Position numbers and translations under genes: made by a program
The notes under the pieces: model-generated
What the model was told of the DNA's origin: nothing
Database searches by the model: none
Seen by the model: only the letters and a program-made list of their open reading frames with translations
Part shown: positions 31,377-39,951 of the stretch, one piece after another
Position numbering within the stretch: position 1 is the stretch's first letter
How the letters are laid out: each line of letters starts with the position of its first letter
Source: Actinomycetes bacterium
GTDB lineage: Bacteria; Actinomycetota; Actinomycetes; Mycobacteriales; Mycobacteriaceae
Reading direction: 5' to 3'
DNA: 64,000 nucleotides
NCBI GenBank assembly: GCA_023404955.1
Contig: JAEXZY010000121.1
Span: 186,001-250,000, forward strand

Positions 31377-32288
31377 GTGACCTGCGTGGAGGCCATTCTC
31401 GAGGAGTTCGACACCTACCTCGCGCTGGAACGTGGTCGCTCCGAGCACACCCGGCGCGCCTACCTGGGTGACCTGCGTTCGTTGTTCGACTTCCTGTCCC
31501 GGCGGCACCCCGACGCGGGTCTGCGTGCGCTGACGCTGCCGGTGCTGCGGTCGTGGCTGGCCGCGCAGGCGTCGGCGGGGGCGGCGCGGACGACGCTGGC
31601 CCGTCGCGCGTCCGCGGTCAAGACCTTCACCGCGTGGGCGGCCCGCCGCGGCCTGCTCGACGAGGACCCCTCGGTCCGGTTGCAGGCCCCCAAGGCGCGC
31701 CGCACGCTGCCGTCGGTGCTGCGCCAGGACCAGGCCGTCGACGCGATGGACGCCGCCAGCTCCGGCGCCGAACAGGGCGACCCCCTCGCCCTGCGTGACC
31801 GGCTCATCGTCGAGATGCTCTACGCCACCGGGATACGCGTCAGCGAGCTGTGCGGGCTCGACATCGACGACGTCGACACCTCCCGGCAGGTGCTGCGGGT
31901 GCTCGGCAAGGGAAACAAGCAGCGCACCGTTCCCTACGGGCGCCCCGCGCAGACCGCGCTGATGTCCTGGCTGCGCGATGGGCGCCCGGCGCTGGCGACG
32001 TCCGCATCGGGTCCTGCCCTGCTACTCGGCGCCCGCGGCGGTCGCCTCGACCCTCGCCAGGCCCGCACCGTCGTCCACCAGACGATGGCCGCCGTCAGCG
32101 GCGCCCCCGACATCGGCCCCCACGGGCTCCGGCACAGCGCGGCAACCCACCTGCTCGAAGGCGGAGCCGACCTGCGCGTCGTGCAGGAACTGCTCGGTCA
32201 CTCCACGCTGGCCACCACCCAGCTCTACACCCACGTCACCGTCGCCCGGCTGCGGGCGGTCCACGACCAGGCGCACCCGCGCGCCTGA
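31377..32288 (+). CDS. xerC: Tyrosine recombinase XerC
   Basis: XerC (303 residues) with XerD resolves chromosome dimers at dif. The N-terminal SAM-like core-binding domain (1-90) and the catalytic domain are present. All six catalytic residues are visible by my count: Arg154 (TGIRVSEL), Lys178 (GKGNKQR), His249 and Arg252 (HGLRHSAATHL), His275 (LGHSTL) and the nucleophile Tyr284 (LYTHV). The GTG start lies 24 bases after the lactate oxidase stop. It is at the xerC (Rv2894c) place in the conserved gene order, so it is a housekeeping recombinase, not a mobile-element integrase. Confidence 0.95.
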   Translation: MTCVEAILEEFDTYLALERGRSEHTRRAYLGDLRSLFDFLSRRHPDAGLRALTLPVLRSWLAAQASAGAARTTLARRASAVKTFTAWAARRGLLDEDPSVRLQAPKARRTLPSVLRQDQAVDAMDAASSGAEQGDPLALRDRLIVEMLYATGIRVSELCGLDIDDVDTSRQVLRVLGKGNKQRTVPYGRPAQTALMSWLRDGRPALATSASGPALLLGARGGRLDPRQARTVVHQTMAAVSGAPDIGPHGLRHSAATHLLEGGADLRVVQELLGHSTLATTQLYTHVTVARLRAVHDQAHPRA

Positions 32289-32291
32289 GAG

Positions 32292-32792
32292 TCAGCGCAG
32301 CGGTTTGAGGCGGATCGGCGTCGTCACGACGAGCGCGACCGGGTCGACGTAGTCGGCGCGCGCCGCCGGACCCCACATCGCACCCCAGTGCAGGCACGCC
32401 GGCGCGGCGCATCCCGCGTGGCCCGCCTGCAGCGTGCCGAGCACGGTGCCGGCGCTGACCAGCTGCCCTGTTCGCACTGTGGCCTGCACCGGCTCGTAGC
32501 TGGTGCGCAGCCCACCTGGGTGCGCGATCGACACCACCGGCCGGCCTGCGAGTTCCCCCGCGAACACGACCGTGCCTTCCGCCGCGGCATGCACGGCCTG
32601 GCCTGCTGACCCGGCGAGATCGACGCCGCGGTGACCGCGCTGCCAGTTCCGCTCCGGGGCGTCGAACGCCCGGACCACCGGCGGGCGCGGCCGCAACGGC
32701 CACTCCAGCCGGGTGATGTCGGCCGCCGCGGGCACCAGGGGAGACACTGCCGCCGCCACGGAGCACAGCAGGAGAGCCGCCAGCACGCGCAT
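32292..32792 (-). CDS. M23-family peptidase (LytM type)
   Basis: A 166-residue exported metallopeptidase domain that would cut peptidoglycan cross-bridges or act as a LytM activator. The signal peptide is RVLAALLLCSVAAAVSPLVPAAA. Zinc ligands are present in HRGVDLAG (H-x3-D) and LHWG (H-x-H reduced to a His followed by Trp), so one of the usual HxH histidines is missing and activity may be lost. Cys residues in GHAGCAAPACLH lie next to it. It is convergent with xerC and divergent from rpsB, as Rv2891 is. Confidence 0.88.
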   Translation of the reverse strand: MRVLAALLLCSVAAAVSPLVPAAADITRLEWPLRPRPPVVRAFDAPERNWQRGHRGVDLAGSAGQAVHAAAEGTVVFAGELAGRPVVSIAHPGGLRTSYEPVQATVRTGQLVSAGTVLGTLQAGHAGCAAPACLHWGAMWGPAARADYVDPVALVVTTPIRLKPLR

Positions 32793-32897
32793 CGGGCCAG
32801 TGCACCGCGCCGCGGCCTGCCGTACCAGGCCCGGTTCAGCGGCTGGGGATGGCTGGTCGCGGTGGTCTCGCGGTGGTCAAAGCACCCCTGTGCGGCG

Positions 32898-32905
32898 TGT
32901 AAACT
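32898..32905 (+). promoter_or_regulatory. rpsB promoter, extended -10
   Basis: TGTAAACT is an extended -10 element (TG, then TAAACT at 32900-32905) in the gap between the M23 peptidase and rpsB. Transcription would start near 32912, leaving a leader of about 168 bases. Confidence 0.6.
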
Positions 32906-32949
32906 TTCCACCGCAGCTCGCTTGCGCGGGCTGACTTCGCGCGTCTGCA

Positions 32950-33048
32950 CGAACCCCCCGCGGTTCGTCACCTGCATGCCGGGCGGTCCCGATGACTCGG
33001 GTCCGGCATCGAAGCAGTCGCCAGGGTCCGGCTCACCCGATGCCGGAC
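32950..33048 (+). promoter_or_regulatory. Structured rpsB leader with competing stems
   Basis: A first hairpin pairs CGAACC (32950) with GGTTCG (32962-32967). Then ATGCCGG (32976-32982) pairs with CCGGCAT (33003-33009), with an inner CCCGA/TCGGG stem. GTCCGGCATC (33001-33010) alternatively pairs with GATGCCGGAC (33039-33048) over ten bases, and GTCCGGC (33026-33032) pairs with GCCGGAC (33042-33048). These pairings exclude each other, as in attenuators and r-protein autoregulatory sites. Confidence 0.5.
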
Positions 33049-33079
33049 GACAACCGACAACTGAAGGTACGGAACAACC

Positions 33080-33937
33080 ATGGCTGTTGTGACCATGAAG
33101 CAGCTGCTCGACAGCGGCACCCACTTCGGGCACCAGACCCGGCGCTGGAACCCCAAGATGAAGCGGTTCATCTTCACCGACCGCAATGGCATCTACATCA
33201 TCGATCTGCAGCAGACGCTGACCTACATCGACAAGGCCTACGAGTTCGTGAAGGAGACCGTGGCCCACGGTGGCTCCATCATGTTCGTCGGCACCAAGAA
33301 GCAGGCGCAGGAATCGATCGCCGAAGAGGCGACCCGTGTCGGCATGCCGTATGTGAACCAGCGCTGGCTCGGCGGCATGCTCACCAACTTCTCCACCGTC
33401 CACAAGCGTCTGCAGCGCCTCAAGGAACTCGAGGCGATGGAGCAGACCGGTGGCTTCGAGGGTCGCACCAAGAAGGAAATCCTGATGCTGACCCGCGAGA
33501 AGAACAAGCTCGAGCGCTCGCTCGGCGGTATCCGCGACATGCAGAAGGTGCCGTCGGCGATCTGGGTCGTCGACACCAACAAGGAGCACCTGGCGGTCGC
33601 CGAGGCGCGCAAGCTGAACATCCCGATCATCGCGATCCTGGACACCAACTGCGATCCCGACCTCGTCGACTACCCGATCCCGGGCAACGATGACGCGATC
33701 CGCTCGGCCGCGCTGCTCACCAAGGTGGTCGCCTCCGCGGTCGCCGAGGGCCTGCAGGCCCGCTCGGGTGCCGGCAAGACCGAGGCCGGCCAGGACGGCG
33801 TCGCCGCCGAGCCGCTCGCCGAATGGGAGCAGGAGCTGCTCGCCGGCGCCACGGCATCGCCGACCGCGGCCGGTGCCGCGCCCGGTACGCCCGAGGCCGA
33901 CATCCAGACAGAACCCACCCCCGCACAGAATCCCTAG
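33080..33937 (+). CDS. rpsB: 30S ribosomal protein S2
   Basis: S2 (285 residues) binds late to the 30S subunit and is needed for S1 and for translation of leadered mRNA. Family motifs run through: MKQLLDSGTHFGHQTRRWNPK, YIDLQQT-type strand IYIIDLQQTLTYI, QRWLGGMLTNF, and IPIIAILDTNCDPDLVDYPIPGNDDA. A ~50-residue Ala/Pro/Thr-rich tail follows. The ATG at 33080 has a weak GAAGG site. tsf follows by ten bases. The leader upstream carries competing stems that could regulate the operon. Confidence 0.97.
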   Translation: MAVVTMKQLLDSGTHFGHQTRRWNPKMKRFIFTDRNGIYIIDLQQTLTYIDKAYEFVKETVAHGGSIMFVGTKKQAQESIAEEATRVGMPYVNQRWLGGMLTNFSTVHKRLQRLKELEAMEQTGGFEGRTKKEILMLTREKNKLERSLGGIRDMQKVPSAIWVVDTNKEHLAVAEARKLNIPIIAILDTNCDPDLVDYPIPGNDDAIRSAALLTKVVASAVAEGLQARSGAGKTEAGQDGVAAEPLAEWEQELLAGATASPTAAGAAPGTPEADIQTEPTPAQNP

Positions 33938-33947
33938 GAACACATCA

Positions 33948-34763
33948 ATGGCTAACTACACCGCTGCCGACGTCAAGCGCCTGCGGGAGCTGACCGGCGC
34001 CGGAATGATGGACAGCAAGAACGCACTCGTCGACGCCGAGGGCGACTTCGACAAGGCCGTGGAGCTGCTGCGCATCAAGGGCGCCAAGGACGTCGGCAAG
34101 CGCGCTGAGCGTGCGACCGCCGAAGGTCTGGTGGCCGCCAAGGACGGTGCGCTGATCGAGCTCAACTCCGAGACCGACTTCGTCGCCAAGAACGCCGAGT
34201 TCCAGGCCGCGGCCGACCAGATCGTGGCCGCCGCCGCTGCAGCCAAGGCGACCGACGTCGACGCGCTCAAGGCCGCCAAGGCCGGTGACACCACGGTCGA
34301 GCAGGTCATCGCCGATCTGTCGGCGAAGATCGGCGAGAAGCTCGAACTGCGCCGCGTCGCCTACTTCGACGGTCAGGTGGAGACCTACCTGCACAAGCGC
34401 GCGGCCGACCTCCCGCCGGCCGTCGGTGTGCTCGTCGAGTACACCGGTGACGACAAGTCCGCTGCGCACGCGGTCGCACTCCAGATCGCCGCGCTGAAGG
34501 CGAAGTACCTCACCCGCGAGGACGTGCCCGAGGACATCGTCGCCAACGAGCGTCGTATCGCCGAGGAGACGGCCCGCAACGAGAACAAGCCCGAGCAGGC
34601 GCTGCCCAAGATCGTCGAGGGTCGCGTCACCGGCTTCTACAAGGACGTCGTGCTGCTCGATCAGCCGTCGGTGTCCGACAACAAGAAGACCGTCAAGGCT
34701 CTGCTCGACGAGGCCGGCGTGACCGTGACGCGGTTCGTCCGCTTCGAGGTCGGTCAGGCCTGA
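33948..34763 (+). CDS. tsf: Elongation factor Ts
   Basis: EF-Ts (271 residues) recycles EF-Tu by releasing GDP. The UBA-like N-terminus reads YTAADVKRLRELTGAGMMDSK, with the core TDFVAKN and VEYTGDDKSAAHAVALQIAA, and the dimerization and C-terminal parts present. The ATG follows AGGAA. It is the second and last gene of the rpsB operon, closed by a strong hairpin 15 bases after its stop. Confidence 0.97.
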   Translation: MANYTAADVKRLRELTGAGMMDSKNALVDAEGDFDKAVELLRIKGAKDVGKRAERATAEGLVAAKDGALIELNSETDFVAKNAEFQAAADQIVAAAAAAKATDVDALKAAKAGDTTVEQVIADLSAKIGEKLELRRVAYFDGQVETYLHKRAADLPPAVGVLVEYTGDDKSAAHAVALQIAALKAKYLTREDVPEDIVANERRIAEETARNENKPEQALPKIVEGRVTGFYKDVVLLDQPSVSDNKKTVKALLDEAGVTVTRFVRFEVGQA

Positions 34764-34777
34764 CCCCAGCACCACCG

Positions 34778-34812
34778 CTCGGCCCCCGGAACACTGTGTT
34801 CCGGGGGCCGAG
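34778..34812 (+). terminator. Strong terminator hairpin after tsf
   Basis: A 16-bp perfect stem, CTCGGCCCCCGGAACA and its complement, with a three-base loop. No T-run follows, which is typical of the I-shaped terminators of mycobacteria. Confidence 0.85.
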
Positions 34813-35140
34813 TGCGTTGTGGCCGGATGTGGTGACATTCCGTCACCTGATCGCGTGAGCGAGGGCAATCGCCGGAACCACGCCCCGTCTTTGCCACGAT
34901 CGCAAAAATGAGTCCAAAAATGCCGTGTACGACAATAAGAGCGTGCTCCGTCCCTCGCGGGTGACGGCGAGTGTGGCCTCCCCTCTTTTGCCCAGTTGGC
35001 GACTGACGTGCTCCAGCAAATCTTTCTGAACAGTTGTCGAGGTCGACTAAGAGCTGACGTTGCGGCCAAATGTCGTCCTAGAGGCGGCGTGAGAGTTAAT
35101 CTCTTCTCGTGGAGCGGACCGTAATCGGGGGAGGTCAGCA
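34813..35140 (+). other. 328-base noncoding region before the sugar transferase gene
   Basis: No gene is recognised. The region is more AT-rich than its surroundings. It contains TTGTCG near 35035, a GTCGAGGTCGAC imperfect palindrome in the same place, and TAATCT near 35098 as a possible -10 element. A GGGGGAGG ribosome site precedes the ATG at 35141. A long regulated 5' region is plausible, but no specific operator stands out. Confidence 0.5.
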
Positions 35141-36631
35141 ATGACCGGTGTGATTGACGCTCCACCAACGGCAAAGGCCGACGCCGGAACGCGCCAGTTC
35201 GAGTCGCCGCTGCTGGCCGAAACGATGCCCGCCCGTCGCCGCAAAGCGTGGGCGACCGCCATTTCGGTGACGATCGATCTGACCATGGGATCCCTCGCCG
35301 TCGCGATCGGGATGACGGTCGCCAACTATCGGCATCAGCTGCTGCCGCCGACGTGGATGATGTGGTTCTTCACGCCCACCGTGGTCGCGCTGTTCGCCAT
35401 TCGAGGTCTGTACCGGCGGTCCCTGAATCGCTCGTTCCTCGACGAGCTGCCGAAAGTGGAATCCCTCACCGCCGTGGCGTCGATGCTGCTGCTGACCGGC
35501 CTGGTTCTCAACCCCCACATCGAGGGGTCACGAAGCATGGCCGTCGTCCAGGTGTGGGTGTGCGCTGCGGTGCTGATCCCGCTCGGGCGCCTCGTGTGGG
35601 CCACCGTCCGGAGCCGCATGTTCCGCCGCGACAAGATGATCGCGCCGACGCTGATCGTCGGCAACGGCAGAATCGCCGCGAAGGTGGTCGAGCGCCTGGA
35701 GGTCACCCCGAACTACGGGCTGCGGCCCATCGGACTGATCGACGACGACCTGCCCTCGATGGGGCTGGATCGGGACAAGCCGTCGACCATCCCGTATCTG
35801 GGCAAGCTGGACAACCTCGAGCAGGCGATCGCCGCCACCAATGCCCGATGTCTCATCGTGGCGTTCTCCCGCACCCGGGATGACGCCATCACCGCGGCGG
35901 TCAAGGTGGCGCATCGGCACGGGATGGCGGTGTGGATCGTCCCGCGGATCTTCGACACCATCGGGGTGCACGCCACCATCGACCACATCGGTGGGCTGCC
36001 GCTGATCTCGGTGCCGAGCACCGACCCGCGCAGCTGGCAGTTCGCGGTCAAGCACTTCTCGGACCGGATGTGCGCGGCGCTGGGGCTGGCGCTGATCTCG
36101 CCGCTGTTCCTGTCCCTGATGCTGGCGGTCCGGCTGAGCTCACCCGGGCCGATCTTCTTCGGCCAGGCCCGGGTGGGCCGCGACGGACGGGTGTTCGACT
36201 GCCTCAAATTCCGCTCCATGCGGCCGCCGAACGCCGCCGACGCCTCCTTCCAGCGGCGCGCCGACAGTGCGCCGGGCGGGGTCGAGGGGGAGGACCGCCG
36301 CACGCGGATCGGCAAGATCATGCGGGCTACCTCGCTCGACGAGCTGCCGCAGCTCATCAACGTGGTCCGGGGCGAGATGAGCCTCGTCGGTCCGCGTCCG
36401 GAGCGCCCCGAGTACGTCGACCTGTTCAACGCCCAGATCGCGCGCTACGGCGACCGGCACCGGGTGAAGGCGGGGATGACCGGATGGGCCCAGGTGCATG
36501 GCCTGCGCGGCCAGACCTCGATCGCCGACCGCGCCGAATGGGACAACTTCTACATCGAGAACTGGTCGCTGTGGCTGGACTGGAAGATCCTGGCGATGAC
36601 CGTGGGTGCGGTGCTGCAGCGCGCTGAGTGA
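35141..36631 (+). CDS. Polyprenyl sugar-phosphate transferase (WcaJ/WbaP type)
   Basis: A 496-residue membrane enzyme that starts lipid-linked exopolysaccharide or glycan synthesis by moving a hexose-1-phosphate to undecaprenyl or decaprenyl phosphate. Four to five N-terminal helices (from about residue 35) are followed by a Rossmann-like CoA-binding domain (TLIVGNGRIAAKVV) and a further helix at about 310. The C-terminal transferase has GPIFFGQARVGRDGRVF, LKFRSMR, TSLDELPQLINVVRGEMSLVGPRPE and KAGMTGWAQVHGLRGQT. The acceptor glycan is unknown, and no other polysaccharide genes are beside it. Confidence 0.93.
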   Translation: MTGVIDAPPTAKADAGTRQFESPLLAETMPARRRKAWATAISVTIDLTMGSLAVAIGMTVANYRHQLLPPTWMMWFFTPTVVALFAIRGLYRRSLNRSFLDELPKVESLTAVASMLLLTGLVLNPHIEGSRSMAVVQVWVCAAVLIPLGRLVWATVRSRMFRRDKMIAPTLIVGNGRIAAKVVERLEVTPNYGLRPIGLIDDDLPSMGLDRDKPSTIPYLGKLDNLEQAIAATNARCLIVAFSRTRDDAITAAVKVAHRHGMAVWIVPRIFDTIGVHATIDHIGGLPLISVPSTDPRSWQFAVKHFSDRMCAALGLALISPLFLSLMLAVRLSSPGPIFFGQARVGRDGRVFDCLKFRSMRPPNAADASFQRRADSAPGGVEGEDRRTRIGKIMRATSLDELPQLINVVRGEMSLVGPRPERPEYVDLFNAQIARYGDRHRVKAGMTGWAQVHGLRGQTSIADRAEWDNFYIENWSLWLDWKILAMTVGAVLQRAE

Positions 36632-36680
36632 CGACCGCAGGGCATCCGGAGGCCACGGTACGCTCTGGTACCGTCGCGCC

Positions 36681-38087
36681 ATGACCCGCATCGACGCCTT
36701 CACCGACGACGCGCTCGGCACGCTGGACGCCGTCGGCGCCGTGGCTGCTCTGCGCTCCGGCGAGGTGTCGGCGGCCGAGCTGGTGGACGCAGCGATCGCG
36801 CGGACCGAGGCGGTCAACCCGGCGCTCAACGGTCTGGCGTACGAGGCCTTCGACCGGGCCCGCGCCCGCGCCCGGCTGGCCCATCCCTACGGCGGTTACT
36901 TCGACGGTGTGCCCACGTTCATCAAAGACAACGTGGCGGTGGCCGGGATGCCCACCCGCGAGGGGACGGATGCCTGGGACGCGCGCATCGAATCGAGCGA
37001 CGGCGACTTCGCGAAACCGTATCTGGCCACCGGGCTTATCCCGCTCGGGAAGACGCAGCTGTCGGAATTCGGTTTCAGCGCGTCGGCGGAGCATCCGCGG
37101 CTGGGGGCGGTGCGCAACCCCTGGGACACCGACCACACGGCGGGCGCCTCGTCGTCGGGCTCCGGCGCGTTCGTCGCCGCCGGTGTCGTCCCGATCGCGC
37201 ACGCCAACGACGGCGGCGGCTCGATCCGCATTCCCGCCGCGTGCAACGGCCTGGTCGGCCTGAAACCGTCGAGGGGCCGGCTCCCGTTGGACCGCAATAT
37301 CCGTCAGATGCCGCTGCAGATCGTGCACAACGGGGTTCTCACCCGTTCGGTCCGTGACACCGCCGCGTTCTACCGGGAAATGGAACGGGTGATCGCCAAT
37401 CCGAAGCTGCCCGCGGTCGGCGATGTCCGCACCCCGGGCGTCACGCGGCTGCACGTCGCAGTGTGCACACAGTCCATCGCGCGGGACTCCGCACCGGAGA
37501 TCGCTGAGCTCACACTGCAGACGGCCGCGCTGCTCGAAGAGCTCGGCCATCGAGTCACCCTGGTGGACAACCCGATTCCGCGACGGTTCACCGACGACTT
37601 CCTGCTGTACTGGTCGTTCCTCGCATTCGCGCTGGTGCGCGGTGGCCGGCGGTCCTTCGGTGAGACGTTCGACCGCACCCGACTGGACAGCCTCACCCTG
37701 GGGCTCGAGCAGCACGCCGCGCGCAACCTCGCGCGCCTACCCGCCGCGTTGGTCCGCCTCGCGCGCACCCGGCGGATCACCGCGCGGCTGCACTCCACCT
37801 ACGACCTGCTGCTGACCCCGACACTGGCCGACGTCACACCACGAATCGGACACCTGGATCCGACTGCGGACTACCAGCAGGTCATCGAACGACTCATCGA
37901 TTGGGTGGCGTTCACGCCGCTGCAGAACGTGACGGGCGAACCGGCGATCTCGCTGCCGTTGGCACGATCGACCTCCGGGCTTCCGGTCGGCATGATGTTC
38001 TCCGCGCCTCTGGGTCGGGAAGCGCGGCTGTTGGAGCTCGCCTACGAGATCGAGCAGGCGCGACCGTGGCCGACCATGTCGAGCTGA
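36681..38087 (+). CDS. Amidase (amidase-signature family)
   Basis: A 468-residue amidase using the Ser-cisSer-Lys triad. Lys is in VPTFIKDNVAV, and the two serines lie in the Gly/Ser-rich GASSSGSGAFVAAG, followed by DGGGSIRIPAACNGLVGLKPSRG. The substrate is not predictable, though mycobacterial relatives hydrolyse aliphatic and aromatic amides. A TACCGT hexamer (36669-36674) lies six bases before the ATG, so it is probably leaderless. The order tsf then amidase matches Rv2889c-Rv2888c (amiC) as I recall, apart from the inserted sugar transferase. Confidence 0.92.
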   Translation: MTRIDAFTDDALGTLDAVGAVAALRSGEVSAAELVDAAIARTEAVNPALNGLAYEAFDRARARARLAHPYGGYFDGVPTFIKDNVAVAGMPTREGTDAWDARIESSDGDFAKPYLATGLIPLGKTQLSEFGFSASAEHPRLGAVRNPWDTDHTAGASSSGSGAFVAAGVVPIAHANDGGGSIRIPAACNGLVGLKPSRGRLPLDRNIRQMPLQIVHNGVLTRSVRDTAAFYREMERVIANPKLPAVGDVRTPGVTRLHVAVCTQSIARDSAPEIAELTLQTAALLEELGHRVTLVDNPIPRRFTDDFLLYWSFLAFALVRGGRRSFGETFDRTRLDSLTLGLEQHAARNLARLPAALVRLARTRRITARLHSTYDLLLTPTLADVTPRIGHLDPTADYQQVIERLIDWVAFTPLQNVTGEPAISLPLARSTSGLPVGMMFSAPLGREARLLELAYEIEQARPWPTMSS

Positions 38088-38144
38088 GAAGTTCGACGAC
38101 GAAATCCGTTGCGTCCGCGACACCCCGCCGTAACGGCGCCCCTG

Positions 38145-38189
38145 ACGTATTAACACCGCCGACACCGCCGGTGGCGCTGGGTGTTACGT
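38145..38189. repeat. Nested inverted repeat after the amidase gene
   Basis: ACGT, AACACC, a central CACCGCCGGTG palindrome, GGTGTT and ACGT form a nested imperfect palindrome. It lies between the amidase stop and the ABC exporter genes. It could be a terminator for the former or an operator for the latter. Confidence 0.5.
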
Positions 38190-38289
38190 GGCGCTCCCAC
38201 CATCGTGTCTCGTGGAGACGAGTCAGGCCGGCGATGCGTCGGCGGTGATGCGCTCCGAACGGCTACCGGTCGGCTCGCAGAACACGGTG

Positions 38290-39387
38290 ATGTGCCTCAT
38301 CAGGTTCGCGCTGGCCAACATCCGGCGTCGCCCCGAACGGTTCGTGCTGTCGGTGCTCGGTATCGCCTTGGCGATCGCGTGTGTCACCGTGGTGCGCACC
38401 GTATCGGCGAGTTTCGCCATGACAGGCGAGGATTCGGTCACCGACGTGCTCTCCGGGGGTGCGCTGTGGGTGGTGCCCGCCGCCGGCGTGCACTACGACC
38501 CCGACGTCGAGGCGCTCGTCGCCAACGGGCCGGCCCCCGACATCGACGTCCCCGACGGATGGGCGGCCACCCGCACCCTGTCCGGGGTGGCGGACGTGGC
38601 CGGCCACCCGGTGTCCCTGCGCGGCACTGCCGATGTGGCGGACGGACAAGCGGCGGTCGCCACCGGTGCGGCCGAGCGGCTCGGCCTGGCCGACGGCGAC
38701 CGTGTCACGATCGGCGGGCAGAATCTGCAGGTCCGTGTCGGTGGTGGTGGCCAATCCATCGCCGTATCCGATGCGTTGGCAGAAACCGTTGTCGGACAGC
38801 AGGGTTGGTGGGTGGTGTCGGCTCCCGCCGGCTCGGAGAAGCGCCGTGACCTGGCGCAGACGTTCGCAGCGGAGGTGGGGTTGCCCACCACCGCCGACCC
38901 GTCTGTGCAACCTGACCCGCACGGCAGCGGACTCATCTACGACACCGTCGGCGGGAACGGTCCGCTGACCTTCGAGCAGAAGTTCTCGGCACTGTTCTCC
39001 GGGAAGGTGACCGGTTCGACGCTCGGCCTCATCTCCACCATCGGTCTGGTGTTGGGCTTCGTCATCGCGGTGTCGTCGTTTCTGGCGTCGGTCGCCGAGC
39101 GGCGCCGCGAATTCGGCATCATGTCGAGCATCGGCCTGGCCGAGGAGGTGCTGTACTTCTTCCTGGTCGAGTCGGCGGTCGTGTTCGTCGCCGCCTACGT
39201 ACTGGGCATCGCAGCTGCGGGAATCGCTGTAGCGCTGGTCATTCCGGGAATCGCGACGGTGACTGCGTGGCTGCAGGGCATCGCCATGACGGCGATGTTC
39301 CTGCCCGCGATGGCCATTGTCGGGGCTCTGGTGCCGGTGCACCGCCTGCTGCAGCACCGCCCAGTCGAGCTGCTGGGTGCTCGATGA
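38290..39387 (+). CDS. FtsX-like ABC transporter permease
   Basis: A 365-residue permease of the MacB/LolC type. One N-terminal helix (RFVLSVLGIALAIACVTVV) is followed by a ~200-residue external domain and three C-terminal helices (GLVLGFVIAVSSFLAS, VVFVAAYVLGIAAAGIAVAL, AMTAMFLPAMAIVGALVPV). I start at the ATG at 38290 because the sequence then reads MCLIRFALANIRRRPERF as is usual for this family. GTG at 38188 or ATG at 38248 would extend it without homology. It overlaps the next permease gene (ATGA), and with the ATPase it forms an exporter or lipid-extraction complex of unknown cargo. Confidence 0.85.
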   Translation: MCLIRFALANIRRRPERFVLSVLGIALAIACVTVVRTVSASFAMTGEDSVTDVLSGGALWVVPAAGVHYDPDVEALVANGPAPDIDVPDGWAATRTLSGVADVAGHPVSLRGTADVADGQAAVATGAAERLGLADGDRVTIGGQNLQVRVGGGGQSIAVSDALAETVVGQQGWWVVSAPAGSEKRRDLAQTFAAEVGLPTTADPSVQPDPHGSGLIYDTVGGNGPLTFEQKFSALFSGKVTGSTLGLISTIGLVLGFVIAVSSFLASVAERRREFGIMSSIGLAEEVLYFFLVESAVVFVAAYVLGIAAAGIAVALVIPGIATVTAWLQGIAMTAMFLPAMAIVGALVPVHRLLQHRPVELLGAR

Positions 39388-39950
39388 TCACCAAGGGCCT
39401 GACCTATGGATGGCTCGCCGCGCGGCGGCGCGCCCGCGAGATGCTGCTCCCGGCCGTCACCACCGCCACCGGGGCCTACCTCGTGGTGCTCGTGTTCGGA
39501 ATGAGCGACGGGATCCGCAGGCAATCAGCCGTGCTCGGGCACGCCGACGAGATCGGTCACGCGGTGACGCTGATCGCGGTGACCGTACTCCTGGTCGGCG
39601 TCGCCGAGGTCGCGGTGGCGACCACGAGAACGGTCACCCAACGCACCAGGGAGCTCGGCGTGCTGGGCGCCAACGGCGTGCCACGCCCGCCGGTCGTCGC
39701 CGCACTGCTCGTCGAACCCGTGATCGCCGCCGTGGTGGGTGCCGTCGCCGGTGCACTGCTGGCAGCGCTCACCGGCGTGGTTCTGGCGATCGCCGGCGTG
39801 GTCGGCACCGGCGTATCGGCGGCGGGATCGGCGGTCGGCGCCGCGGTGGCCATCGGCGTGAGCATCGTGGCTGCACTGGCCACCAGCATCGTGCCGACGT
39901 GGAAAGCGGCCTCGCGCCCGCCGATTCGTTCGCTGACCGAAGGAAGCTGA
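39384..39950 (+). CDS. Short FtsX-type permease without external domain
   Basis: A 188-residue permease that has the N-terminal helix (MLLPAVTTATGAYLVVLVFG) and three further helices (AVTLIAVTVLLVGVAEVAVA, PVIAAVVGAVAGALLAALTG, AAVAIGVSIVAALATSIVP), plus the cytoplasmic RTRELGVLGANG coupling loop. The usual large extracytoplasmic domain between helices one and two is missing. It overlaps the full-length permease gene upstream and lies one base before the ATPase ATG. The three proteins likely form a heterodimeric-permease exporter. Confidence 0.85.
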   Translation: MITKGLTYGWLAARRRAREMLLPAVTTATGAYLVVLVFGMSDGIRRQSAVLGHADEIGHAVTLIAVTVLLVGVAEVAVATTRTVTQRTRELGVLGANGVPRPPVVAALLVEPVIAAVVGAVAGALLAALTGVVLAIAGVVGTGVSAAGSAVGAAVAIGVSIVAALATSIVPTWKAASRPPIRSLTEGS

Positions 39951-39951
39951 C

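Noticed and set aside
31377..32288. Tyrosine recombinase as integrase of a mobile element
   Set aside because: Place in the conserved gene order and complete XerC motifs; no attachment repeats or phage genes nearby.
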